From positions 1-52,321 of the forward strand of contig LSSL01003741.1 in the NCBI GenBank assembly GCA_001953115.1: DNA of 52,321 nucleotides. The letters are read 5' to 3'. The DNA is from Smittium mucronatum. Its lineage: Eukaryota > Kickxellomycota > Harpellomycetes > Harpellales > Legeriomycetaceae. Shown here in pieces: positions 38,245 to 49,297 of this stretch. How positions within the stretch are numbered: the first letter of the stretch is position 1; each line of letters opens with the position of its first letter. Position numbers and translations under genes: made by a program. Under the pieces are notes generated by a model that was given only the letters and a program-made list of their open reading frames with translations, was not told where the DNA came from and did not search any database.

Positions 38245-39397
38245 TGTTTTTTTTTTAATTATACTAATTAAATTCTTGGATATATTTATTCTTTAATAGT
38301 CTTAAATTAAATACTTTTAAGTAGTTTTCATGTTTTTTGAGTAGTAGGATATTTACATTTATGATCAAAAACCCTTACTAAATCATAAATTTTGTTTTGA
38401 AGAAATAGTATCGCGCGATTAATAATTTATTAAAAATGATTTCATCTTTAGTACTTTCATGCTTTACTTGGAGGTATAATTCGTATCGCTTCATGTCATA
38501 GTTATTTTTTTATGATTGAGATGAGAGTGGACTCTTTTTTTTTTCTTTCTAAGAATTATATAAAAGTTCATTTCACTGTTATACAGTAAAAGTTTATCGA
38601 ATATATTTTTTCTTTACTTGATTATAATACCCCAAACTCAACTATATTTTCTATATTATAATAGGCTATTTTTAAATACCTCTCTGTAACAGCAGGGATA
38701 TCGGGATCAAGGGACCGACAGTTGCTATGGAATATTGCTCATTATTTTTTCCTGAATCTAGTCTCCTGAACCCATGAACTAATACCCAGCGGTTACGGAC
38801 CCACAAGAGCGACAGATGGGATTGGGATGAAACTTAATGATTATTTGTTCCTTTCGTTGTATTTTTATTTTAGTTTTTTCTAGTATATAAACATTGTAAA
38901 TATATTTCCTAAAAATAAATAAATTCTAATCTGCTGGAGCATCTATAGATTGATTCAAGATGATATCTGCAACCGTTGAAATCATCATATTGAGTTTAAG
39001 ATCAAGTTTTAAAGATTTTTTCAATAAATAAAATATCCAAAAAAATTAATAAACTGTAAATATAAATAGGGTATTGGAATTTGTGATTGCGCATTAATAT
39101 CTTGAAAAGTATTCCAGATACAAAATACAACTAAAAATAAAAGTCAGTTTTCTGATTTTAGTCGTAAACTAACTAGGCTCAATGAGAATCAAGTACTTTC
39201 AATGAAATATTCAGGCATAAAATTCAAGTTACCAGAGATAAAACAAATGTAATAAAATTAAAGAATATAAAAAAAAAAAAAAATTTCAAAAGAGATTATG
39301 CGATTACAAATATTTAATTAGGATATATTAGGGATAATTAAACACAGAAATAGATTTAATAACTTGAGATATACATTAAAACTCGAAAAGACAAAAT
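38245..39397. other. Intergenic between convergent TRM2 and the kinase gene
   Basis: The stretch is 1.15 kb of 3' flank for both genes. It is AT-rich apart from a block at about 38690-38835 that is much richer in G and C, described separately. A run of about 16 A lies at 39270-39283. Confidence 0.6.
38690..38835. other. GC-rich island without an open frame
   Basis: Roughly 145 bases including ATCGGGATCAAGGGACCGAC and CAGCGGTTACGGACCCACAA stand out sharply from the AT-rich flank. No frame is open through it and no tRNA, snoRNA box pair or match to the other repeats in the window could be established. It may be a repeat fragment or an unrecognised RNA. Confidence 0.35.
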
Positions 39398-41553
39398 TTA
39401 TAGATAACGATTCAGTTTGTTGTGGCGATATGTAAATCCTGCAAAAGCATTATTTTTAATTAGAATTTCATCATTACTGCTAACACTACTATTGTTTGCC
39501 GCATCTTCAACTTCGGATTCCTTTAGTAGACCGTCAACCTCATTCTGTTTTTTGATTACTTCGCGATAGAGATCCAAATTTTGGTTGTTCGTAAAGTCAT
39601 CAAAATAGGAGGTATCAATTTCATTTTCGAGCTCAGGAATAAATGGGGGTTCTGCCTTGTCACGCATATAAGCTAAATCGTACCCAGCATAAAAGGGGTG
39701 GTTTTGAGCTTCTTGAAGGGTACAAAGCCTACGATCACGATGGCAGATAAGCTTAGTTATAAGATCCCACATATCATCAGTGAAGTTTTTTTGAGCTTCA
39801 AGAGAATCAAATTCAGGTTTTGAAAAGTATTTTTCCCAGTGATACACATTTCTCCAAACGTCATCACTACTTTGACCTGTAAATGGAGCATAACCAGCAC
39901 CAAACTCATACAAGATACAGCCCAACGACCAGTAATCAACTCTGTGATCATACCCAATGTCTTTATTTTCAGAATCTGGATCCTTGCTTGGCTTCAAGGA
40001 TGTAGGATCATTATTGGATCCAGAAGCGTCATTGTTTGAACTATTTGATTCGTTGTTCATTTTAGACATATTTATAGAGGTATAAAGGATTTCTGGTGCC
40101 ATATAGTCAGGAGAACCAACAATGGAATATGCTTGGGGCATTTCGTCTCGTCTCCAGTATCGGTAAAAGCTACGCTTTTCAGAACTAGTATAATAATTAA
40201 TATCTTCATCTTTGATTTTTTCTAGTCGATCCTTCATAATTTTCAGGCGCTGTCGGCTTAGCTGTCCTTGGGAGAGTCCAAAGTCGGTAAGTTTAATGTG
40301 ACCTTGGCTATCAATCATAAAATTTTCTGGTTTCAAATCTCGATGAACAAATCCAAGGGTGTGCAAAGCGGCGACAGAAACAAACATTTCAGCAGAATAA
40401 AATTTGATATGTTTATTAAGGAGAATACCATTGCTATTAAGAAGCGTTCGAACGTCACCTCCAGCAATGTATTCCATGGCTAAAAATACATTTTCGGGAT
40501 CTTGAAAGGCGTAGAGAAGTTTGACCAGCCAGGGAGAATTACCAGTTCTTAAAATATCACGTTCGGTTAGTATGTGTTGTACTTCGTTTAGTTTGAAAAG
40601 AAGTTTTTTACTCATTTTTTTGAGGGCGCATACTTCGTTGGTATCTCTTTTTCGAGCGAGAAAAACCTTACCATATCCGCCTTGACCAATTTGAGCAAAA
40701 ATGTCAAATTCATGTTCACGGGTTCTGACCCGACGTTTGCGCAAAATGGCAGATTCGTTTGAGGTAAAATTTTTCCATGCATGCTCTAAATGAGCACGAG
40801 GGAGTTGATAGGATTTGAGAGTGGTTTTAAAGTCACGGGTTCGATTCTGACGATTGTAGATATAAAGGAGATGGTCATAATAATAATCCAAAAAATCTAA
40901 AAAGAAAAAAATTAAGAAATATTATCAAAGATAATAAATAAAAAAGTAATCAAGAGAAAAAGCTTACAGACGTGAGCGGCCTCAATTTTTCTTCTAATTT
41001 GTGGATCTAAAGTTAGTAACAAGGCATTTCTTTGGGTAATGCTGCCAGAAGGAGGAGGGATTTTATCAGAGATTGGATAAGCATTATCTTGAGCTTCGGA
41101 GGGGAGGCCCAAGAGTCCACGTCGAATGTGGTGATGAGGAATAAATCTTTGCTGATTGACAATGCTGGATTCGGGAAGGATGGGAATATTTGAGGAAGGA
41201 TTTTGAAGGGGGGAGTCATTTTTGGAGAATTGGAGAGGTAAAGGTGGCTGTAAATGTTGATTGGCGACATAATTTTTATAAGATAAGGTTTCGACCTCCA
41301 TTTGATCGCTAGGTTGAGGATTTTGAGAAGCTTGAGCTCTAGAGAAAGTGTGTTTATTGACTGTTTTTGAGATGTCAAGGTCCATGTCGGTGCCAGGAGA
41401 ATTTAAATGAGGAGGAGAAGGATCGCATTCTATTGATTGAGAATTCTGGATTGGTTGTGGAGTTGAAGGTATTCTGGGATCACTTGGCCAATTAGAGAAG
41501 GGATCTTGGCCAGGTTGAGTGTTTTCTGACGGATTTTGATTTCTAGAGAACAT
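39398..41553 (-). CDS. DBF2: NDR/LATS-family protein kinase of the Dbf2/Sid2 group
   Basis: Kinases of this group act with a Mob1 partner at the end of the mitotic exit/septation network to trigger cytokinesis. Exons are 41553-40968 and 40896-39398, with a 71-base intron (GTAAGC to TTTTTAG); the protein is 694 residues. Residues 1-190 are a Pro/Ser/Gln-rich, probably disordered region. YFLDYYYDHL (196 onward) and AWKNFTSNESAILRKRR form the Mob-binding region preceding the kinase. Kinase marks are GQGGYG (266-271), K288, HRDLKPEN (D382), DFG (400-402), the NDR-specific basic insert, activation site SIVGS and APE (462-464). The C-terminal hydrophobic motif is FAGFTY (T684), as in Dbf2, which favours this group over Cbk1/Orb6. 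A Ser/Asn-rich insert of about 40 residues (467-509) after APE is unusual. The start is the first ATG. Confidence 0.92.
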
Positions 41554-41999
41554 CAGATCAGATATATCGTGTATGAATAAAATTAAGTAAAAGGGATATA
41601 TTAACAAAAGAAGAGCTGGGGATATAGAGGGTAAATATAAAGCGAGGGATTAAAATATGATTGGGGAGTAGCACATTAAAGATGGAAATGTTATAATAGA
41701 ACGAATAGTAATTATGAACGGAAAAAATGGATAAAATGTTTGGAATAGGAGATAAAGGGAAGTAAAGATAATATGTTTTGAAATAATATTGAATGTGAGA
41801 GGAAAGGAGGAACGAGTAGAGAGAACTAAGAGATAGTCGAAGAGCTGTAAGGATTAGTATGTAAAAGGGATAAGAGAGATAGTGCAGGAAGATTGAATAA
41901 AACCAGGAAGGGGCGGGTAGTCAGTGCCTAGATGGGAAGGCAATGAAACGATTTAGGTCTTAAAGCAGACTTATTTTGTCTCTCTCAAATAAAGTAATC

Positions 42000-42077
42000 G
42001 GTTTTGAGCAAATGCGCTAGATTTATATTTGGTTTTGGATAAATGCAATGGATTTATATTTATTTTGGATTTGTGCA
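42000..42077. repeat. Imperfect 31-base tandem repeat, about 2.5 units
   Basis: GGTTTTGAGCAAATGCGCTA followed by GATTTATATTT is repeated as GGTTTTGGATAAATGCAATG plus GATTTATATTT, then a partial unit ATTTTGGATTTGTGCA. It lies about 450 bases upstream of the kinase start codon, in its likely promoter or 5' leader. Confidence 0.6.
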
Positions 42078-45000
42078 CCAGTGAGGTGATTTGATTTATG
42101 ATAAATTCTCCATTCAAGCAATTTGATTCAAGAAAAACTCTTCAAGCATTAATTGCAGAATGAAAACTAAGCCGGAGCAAGTGATTATGGAGCAATTTGC
42201 TGCGAACTATTCGCTACAGAACAAAGGTGCTGTCATTTCCATTTGGGCAGCTGCTAATAAGATCAGCCCGGCTTTAAAGTAGAAGGGCAGACTCTGGTGT
42301 GTATGGAGTGCTTTCCAGAAAATAAGCTGATGGCTTCGACTAACAACCAGGTATTCAATACTATTAGTACAAACCAAAAAAGCGTCTTTATACAAGTCAC
42401 AAATTATTAATGGCTAGTTTCAAAGGAAGAAATGAATTACTATAGGCTCAAAAAAAATGGATTTTTTTGACATTGATAATTGCCATTCATTTTAGTTGGA
42501 GAATATACTTGTTTTAAGTCGATTGGCCTGGGAAGCATTACTATTCAAGGGATCTTTACTTTAAAAACAAACAATCTTGGCGAATTGAACGGTATAAACA
42601 TTCATTACCAAAAAAGATGAGGTAATTATGTAATGGAAAATAAAAAATGATGGATGCAATAAATTGAGTGGCCAAATATGGAATGCTGTGCTACAAGAAC
42701 AGCATGCATAGACTAAACCCAAGAGTGCAATCAGCAATCCAATTATGTTGTCAAAAGTCTATATTTCCATAATAAATTAAAGTTTTGAAAGGTTATTTTT
42801 GCTAAAATCACACACACATTTGAATTTTCTATTTTAAGACAGGGCTCTAGATAAAGATAGGATAATAGAAGCATTGTGGATTACGTATAAATTAAGAATG
42901 CATTCTCCCGTCGTTCAGCTCCAATCCTTCTCGACCCCTTGCTTCCTACAACCAACAACCTTATATTAATTGATAACAATGATGTGGATAAATTCAATTT
43001 ACTGGCTAAATTTCAACGGCGTATTGTGTAAATTAATAAAAGATCTGAGAATTTTGATTATTAGCCGAATTGTCATTATATACAAGCTCAGAACTTTCGC
43101 ATCTAGCCAATAATCTTTTTTTATTTAAGGATTTAGATAAGTGATCGATTTCAAAATTCTGGATTTTAGTTTTAAAGAGACAAAAGTCTACATTCCAGCT
43201 GTCATAATTAAGTAATGAAGATCTGTTTAAGAATTATAATTAGGATGTTTGTGGGGGTATATAATTTTTCACCATATCCCACTTCAAGATAGGACCATAA
43301 ATAAACAACTTTATACACAAAAAAGAAAAATGATGTGGAGAATGTCATCAATCAATTGAAAAAGTCATTTACTTGTCAGCTAACTGTACATTCAGGGGAA
43401 ATATAATCCGATTGATCAAAGCCTGTAGCCATATCTTATATTTACCTAAATCTAAAAATTATGCCTTTGGATTGTTTATCAGCATAATCGCCTATAACTT
43501 TAGGCACGACCCAATTATTTATTTTCGCCGATTTGGTATTTGGATCGCCCTTAAACCTAAATAATATCTCGCTTCCCGCTAATAATATTTATTACTTTCT
43601 ATTAAAGAGTGCATAATAGTACAAATAGTTATCATAAAATTAAAATCAAGCATTTTATTGAAAGAAAACTGAGTTCAAATTTGCATTGCCAGTCTTGAAA
43701 GGGGTAGTTTTTAGAAAATATAAAGTTTGATCCGTCTTTAACTTTTTCAGGACAGATGATACAAAAAATGGCATTCACTTTTTGCATAATGTTTTCATTA
43801 GACTAATATTACTTATATACCATTGGATAAACCTAAAAGTTAGGCCAATTGAAATGGCTAATTTACACAAATAGGAGTGAGGCTTAAATTTGGGCCCGGA
43901 AAGGGTTAACAGAAAATAAATGAATTAAAATGTCATCACCAACAATAAAGCTTTTTAATAGGATAAAAATCAGAGAGGTGTAGATATATTTTCTACAAAA
44001 TTCCACCAAATAATAAAAGAACACTTACTATAAAATTGCAAAGATGTTAAGATTAGTGCGCGAAAATTGGTTGAGAAAGGCAATATTAAGATGCTTTAAA
44101 AGAACCGAGCTTATTTCTCGTAGAAACAATGTTAATTCTTGTTGAAGTTTGAGAAAATTTTTTAGGATCAATGAACCCTTGTTTGCTTAACAAATCGGCT
44201 TAATTAGATTGATGATAATTAAAATTCCAAATCGGTGGCGTTCTTATGAATTTGAATCTCTACAAGGTGTTAAGGATATATGAGGCTCTGCTTTCAATTA
44301 ACTCATGAAATTTATATCATCACTTTCAATGCTCTTTTCTCGATATTAAAGTTTATGATTCCACTTTTTTAACTAGTGGCTAATATTCAGATCGTTTGGA
44401 TCTATAAGCACAATGGGCTCATTAATTGTTTATATTAAGCACTTTTATTTCTTAATTCGGAAATATGGTTTGAAAGAAAAGTTACAATTTTGATTCTAAA
44501 CATTAAACGAAGTGGCAGAATTTATTCAATAATAGCTTATTTCGGAATCTAAATAACTATCGGTGTCCAATTTGTGCTATTCATCATTTAGATTGCAATT
44601 TACAAAGAATGTGTACGTCTCAAGATTAATAATAAAAGTAAAAATTGATTCTATTGACAAATAATAAGTTTTCTTTTTTAGTATCTTTTTATTAAGCTTT
44701 CATTGGTTTAATGGATTGTGTTCATTTTTATGTGCATTTCATTGCATTATTAGCCAATAATAAATTTATAATTTTAATAATGATTATAAAATATAAATCC
44801 GAAAAACCAATTAGCGCTGGTATTCTGAATATCATTCTGCTTATTTGTTAAAAGTAGTTCTGTACAACTAATTCCCATATCTGAAATTTCCAAATAAGGA
44901 AGCTAGTAAAAATTTGATAAAAAGTGTTTGAAAGCTAAAAAAATTCTCTTTAGTAATCGTCCAGCGGAGAAAATTATAGAGTTGGGATAATAGAGTTTTC

Positions 45001-45297
45001 TATACTAGCTCATTTATGAGTTTTTTTATGGCGTTATTTTTCAATAAAATTAAACCATACAAAAAAAACCAAATGTAATATCCAAAAAATCAAAATTAAA
45101 TATACTATTTAATTCTAAGAGTAGTAATAAATCGCCTTAGATCAATGTATAATTTTTCAGATTATTTTCAATCTGGTTCTTACTGTTGGGACATATGTAG
45201 TGGACAATACTGTTGTAACTTGTATGTATCCTGTATTAGATGCTCCTAATATTTAGAAATATATTAATACATATTGGATTTCAATGCACATAATTAG

Positions 45298-45665
45298 CAC
45301 ACTCATTCTTGCGTATCTTATCCAAGCATTATCATGTTTATACTTATTTAGTAAATGTGTGGATTAGTATTACTAGAAACTTAGTATGCAATTACCATCG
45401 GTTTATTAACCTTTGTGGAATTTTATTTGAGCTGATTATCTATCCAGCTATTCATATTCATCACTTTCAAAATCTCGGTTTTTACGTGGGTGACTATTTC
45501 AATTTTGCCTACTTTGAGAAAACGAGAAAAAAATATTTCAAAGAGTTTGAAACAATAATAAAATCGGTTAACAGCAATCAAATTATAGACTATGTAGAGA
45601 ATAAACGATCTTCAGCTTTCTTGTCTCATTTCCATCCACAAATTCATAAAGAAATCCGTAACTAA
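45298..45665 (+). CDS. Possible terminal exon of an unrecognised protein
   Basis: From 45294 the frame stays open for about 123 codons and ends at 45665, which is long for DNA of this composition, yet it contains no ATG. Upstream, a frame open across 45158-45221 meets a canonical donor (GTATGT at 45222), and an acceptor TTAG ends at 45297. Joining them keeps the frame across a 76-base intron that contains CTAAT as a possible branch site. The predicted piece is rich in aromatic residues and His (ELIIYPAIHIHHFQNLGFYV) with a Lys/Glu-rich tail, suggesting a membrane-associated or simply unknown protein. I recognise no family. The first exon and start codon are missing, so this may be a decayed gene or chance. 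Confidence 0.3.
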
Positions 45666-46435
45666 TCTATGAAAAAGAGTATTGAATATTTTCATGCGAT
45701 TTATTCAATTTTCCCATTTTAGACCATGACTGTTAATAATAATTTTTCCGTTAAATCGAATTCACTAATCAAGCAATGGAGCTATAATGGATTTAACCTG
45801 TTATATATTAAAGACGGAATGGTAAGCTGGAAATATATCAAGAATTAACTGCAATAAAAATCGCTTATTAAAAAGGTTTCAAAAAATAGTTCATTTCTGA
45901 ATATCGTTTTGCTTCTACATCTTTTAGTATTATTCTTTTTATTTCAGCAAAAGAATGTTATTGAATGAGATGCTTATAGACGTTTCTTCAAGAAAACTAA
46001 GCCTTTTACTAACCAACCGTCTCTAAAAAAAAAAAGCTTCAGCAAACAAAGGATTCTGCCAGTGCCTAGTCATGGAGAAGGATTGCAGAAATTTAGCAAA
46101 ATCCATCAATTGATTTATCTGATGTTGGATTAATTCCATCAACATGTGATAAAAAAACTTCGACTTTTCCATTAGTTTGGCTATTTCTTTTCATGATCTG
46201 TTGATAAGATGCATTTGGTATTAAAAAAATAGTCTAACTGGCTTATTATTTTATTTCAACAGATGTACATTTATGTGATCCCGCTCGAAAATTAATGCAT
46301 AATTTTACACTAAAGCTAACCAAAGCAAAGAAAAAGATATATTTTTTCCCAATGAAAAAAAGAATTCAAGTTAATAAATGATTCTTTAAAGCTACATTTT
46401 TCAATGATAAAATTTAATTTATCACAAACAGATGG

Positions 46436-46481
46436 CATTTTTATTAAGTTTAAAAATAAATTATGAGTAAAAAAAAAAAAA
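46436..46481 (+). mobile_element. 46-base poly(A) retroposed insertion with AATAAA
   Basis: The insert begins CATTTTTATTAAG, carries AATAAA at 46455-46460 and ends in 13 A. It is bracketed by perfect 15-base direct repeats, ATCACAAACAGATGG, at 46421-46435 and 46482-46496. This is what the extreme 3' end of a polyadenylated mRNA looks like after target-primed reverse transcription with heavy 5' truncation. The source gene cannot be named from so short a tail, and it is not the same sequence as the 14.3-kb element. Confidence 0.75.
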
Positions 46482-47719
46482 ATCACAAACAGATGGTTAA
46501 TAAAAAACATGAATTTATTGAAAATTCAGGTTATTAAAAGATTTTATTGTAACAATAAAAAAATAGCGGTGATTTTATCTAATGGGTTGTCTTGGATTAA
46601 TTTAATAATAATAAATCAAACATAATTGATTTCTAGATTTTAATGGTTTAGCCTATTTTACAAAAAGCTATAATGAATTTCATAGATAGAGCAATTTAGT
46701 TCCGGCATTTGATAATTAACTTTGTTACTCTGATATTAATGTGAATATTGTAAATCAATTTCTAAAAACAATAGTGCTAATTTCCACCATGATCCCACCA
46801 TATATTTTTAGGCGAAATGTTTTAATATAATATTAAGTAGTCACATGCCTAAAACTGTTTGAATAGTTTGTTAATACAATAATGTAGAATATTATAGAAT
46901 CAATTTCCGGAACAACAAGTACCAAGAATTCAAAAAAAAAAAAACTAGTTAACCGGGTATATATAAAAATCAAATAGAAGAAACATCACTTGGTAGAAAA
47001 ATCCGTATAAACATAGCAAATCGTTTAATAAAAAATCTAATAATTCGGGTAATTATTTCGATTACATCCCCACCCCCAAAGTCTTCTCCACAGTTGTCTT
47101 CACGCCAATTCAATCTCCACACCCATCCTACCTATAGAATAAATAACATATTTCCACATGATGATTGAAATGGAATCTATCCATTCGTATAATTAAAAAA
47201 GTTATTTTCCAACCAAAGTTAAATATATGGGAAATGCTTCCAATATACTTGATCACTTTCATATTCCCCACAGTATTATATCTTTAATTTAATTCTGAAA
47301 TTCTTTTAAAACTAAACCAATATTTTTGAAATTCGAAACAAAAATTTAAATATTGAAGCTAGTCATATCTTTTTATTTGAAAGAAATGGCATTCCCCGCT
47401 ATTAAGTTTTTGTAGACTTATTCATTTATTATTAATACTCAAAAAGAAAATTGTGTTTAATAAATCATCCTGAGAAGTAAAATTTTTAACCGCAGAGATT
47501 AAATATTATCTAAATATTAAGCATACCATTTCTCAAATCATTATCAAGTCTCCACGAGATCTTGCAGAAAATACTGGTTTTCATATTTTTAAAACATACA
47601 AATTTTACAAAAAAATAGTATAAATGCTAGAGTCAGAGAATTGGTACATCATCTGAGAACGAAATTGGGAATATTAAATCATTCTATCTAAAAGCATTTC
47701 ACTTATTGTTTCAGCTCTG

Positions 47720-47728
47720 TATATATAT
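47720..47728 (+). promoter_or_regulatory. TATA-like tract before the tyrosinase start
   Basis: TATATATAT lies 25 bases upstream of the start codon, followed by a T-rich then purine-rich leader (AAAGGAGA) next to the ATG. In DNA this AT-rich the match alone is weak evidence, and the leader would be very short if it is the true TATA box. Confidence 0.3.
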
Positions 47729-47752
47729 TTTTAAATTTTTTTTTAAAGGAGA

Positions 47753-49080
47753 ATGAAAATATTTGCAGTTGTTGCTTTTTTAATCCCATTTGGGTACTCT
47801 CAAAATAACAATGGATATCTACCTAATCCACCATTAAGCACTGATCCTTGCCAAAACTCTGTTGTAAGAAAAGAACTTCGATCTTTAACCAGACAAGAAT
47901 GGAATGACTTTGCAAATGCAAATATCCAAATGCACAATAATGGCTATATGGAAGGCTTGGCCAGAATTCATTTCGACAATGCTCATACAATTCACGGGTG
48001 TGGATACTTTTTTCCATGGCACAGAAGATTTGTTAGGCATTATGAAATGCTCTTACAAAGCATTAATCCAAACATTGTAGTGCCATATTGGGTAAAAAAT
48101 TCATTTTTAATAATAATTCGAATAACTCTAGATCCTTATAAAAGGGAACATACTTTCACTTTTTTTAATATATATATATATATAGGATTGGACAGCAAAT
48201 TGGCAAAATCCAGAAAACAATCCTGCTCTTTCTGATTCTTTTATGGGTGGAAATGGCGTCAATCCTGGAAACTGTGTAAGAAACGGTCTGATTCACGACT
48301 GGTTTCGATCTTTCCCTACGAGTAGTTGTATTCAACGAGGGTATAGAGAGGGGAATACCCCTGGTCCCTTCTGGCCCATGGATGCCGTGCTCAGAGTTCT
48401 TAGCGACTCGCCAACATTCAGGCAGTTCAGTACTGGAATCGAAAATGGTCCTCATGGTAATGTTCATTTGGGCATTGGTCTTGACTTTAAAGAGATGTAT
48501 GCCCCTAACGAGTAAGCCCTGTTCACTTTAGAGAGATCTAAAATACTATTGAAAAAGACTCAAGCATTATCGAGCCTTTTTCTATTAAGCCTTTTATTTC
48601 TTAAACCCTTTTCTAACAAAAATTAATTAAACTAAATATAGCCCCTTGTTCTTCCTCCACCACGGCATGGTTGATAGGATATGGTCTATTTGGCAAGCAC
48701 AAGATCCCAATAGAGCTTCGGATGTAGCAAGTCTAGATATAGATGGAGCTCCAATAACTCCCGACTCTATGCTACCATTCTACAACGAACCGGTAAGAAA
48801 TTCCATTTTTGAAAACAGTCCGGGATATTGCTACACCTATGACAACCTTGCGACAAGAAGCCTCCAAGAATTCAGACTCAGCAATGCTATTAAGAGTAGT
48901 CTTAAAATGTCAAATAACTATCATATACCCAAATGTAATAGCTCTATCACCGAAAGCTATTTCCCAAATTCAGACCCTGGCTTCCCCCACTTTATGTTTG
49001 CTCCTAACGTTACGGCTAGAAACCAGATGGACAAATTGGTCAGATCTGAAGTTCTCGATATGTTAGGCTGTACCCTTTAA
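47753..49080 (+). CDS. Secreted tyrosinase (type-3 copper phenol oxidase), three exons
   Basis: The enzyme oxidises phenols to quinones, a route to melanin-like pigment or cross-linking. Exons 47753-48091, 48186-48511 and 48642-49080 encode 367 residues; both introns (94 and 130 bases) follow GT-AG. The join at 48091/48186 gives PYWDWTANW and the join at 48511/48642 gives YAPNDPLFFLHH, both conserved. Residues 1-16 (MKIFAVVAFLIPFGYS) are a clear signal peptide. Copper site A uses H73, H81 and H90 in IHFDNAHTIHG..FFPWHRRF. Site B uses H203 and H207 in GPHGNVH, and the HH pair 228-229 in LFFLHHGMVDRIW. All six ligands are therefore present. A YCYTYDN motif follows; there is no membrane anchor and no obvious long pro-domain. 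A TA microsatellite (48169-48184) forms the end of intron 1 and includes its acceptor. It converges on the neighbouring gene with only 217 bases between. Confidence 0.94.
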
Positions 49081-49297
49081 AACTCTTCTTTGTATACACA
49101 CATATATTCAAAAGTTAACAACCAAAAAATTAAAAATAAGTTTGCATAAACACTAAAAGAATGTATATTTCTGACAACACATAATAAAAACAAATATCAA
49201 AGTACACTTTATTTAAACTGGTATATGATGTTTTAATAAAGCTAGTTTATTAGTATAAATATTCATAGAATTTAATTGGGGAATTGACCATTAGATT

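Larger units (their letters stand above)
41554..47752. other. Large divergent intergenic region between kinase and tyrosinase
   Basis: This 6.2 kb must hold the promoters of both flanking genes. It is less AT-rich than the desert at 15-36 kb. It contains a short tandem repeat (42000-42077), a possible unrecognised exon (45298-45665) and a poly(A) insertion (46436-46481), listed separately. Short open frames at 42207-42395 (-) and 43373-43564 (+) have no motif. A pyrimidine-rich stretch lies around 47065-47135. Confidence 0.5.

Noticed and set aside
40830..40855. GGTTCGATTC resembling a Pol III B-box
   Set aside because: It lies inside the kinase coding sequence, no tRNA fold surrounds it, and the codons there are conserved for protein reasons.
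42207..42395. 62-codon minus-strand open frame in a slightly GC-richer patch
   Set aside because: No motif, no splice context, and no support as a gene or known element fragment.
43373..43564. 63-codon plus-strand open frame
   Set aside because: Starts with TTG, no recognisable motif, no adjacent exons with good splice sites.
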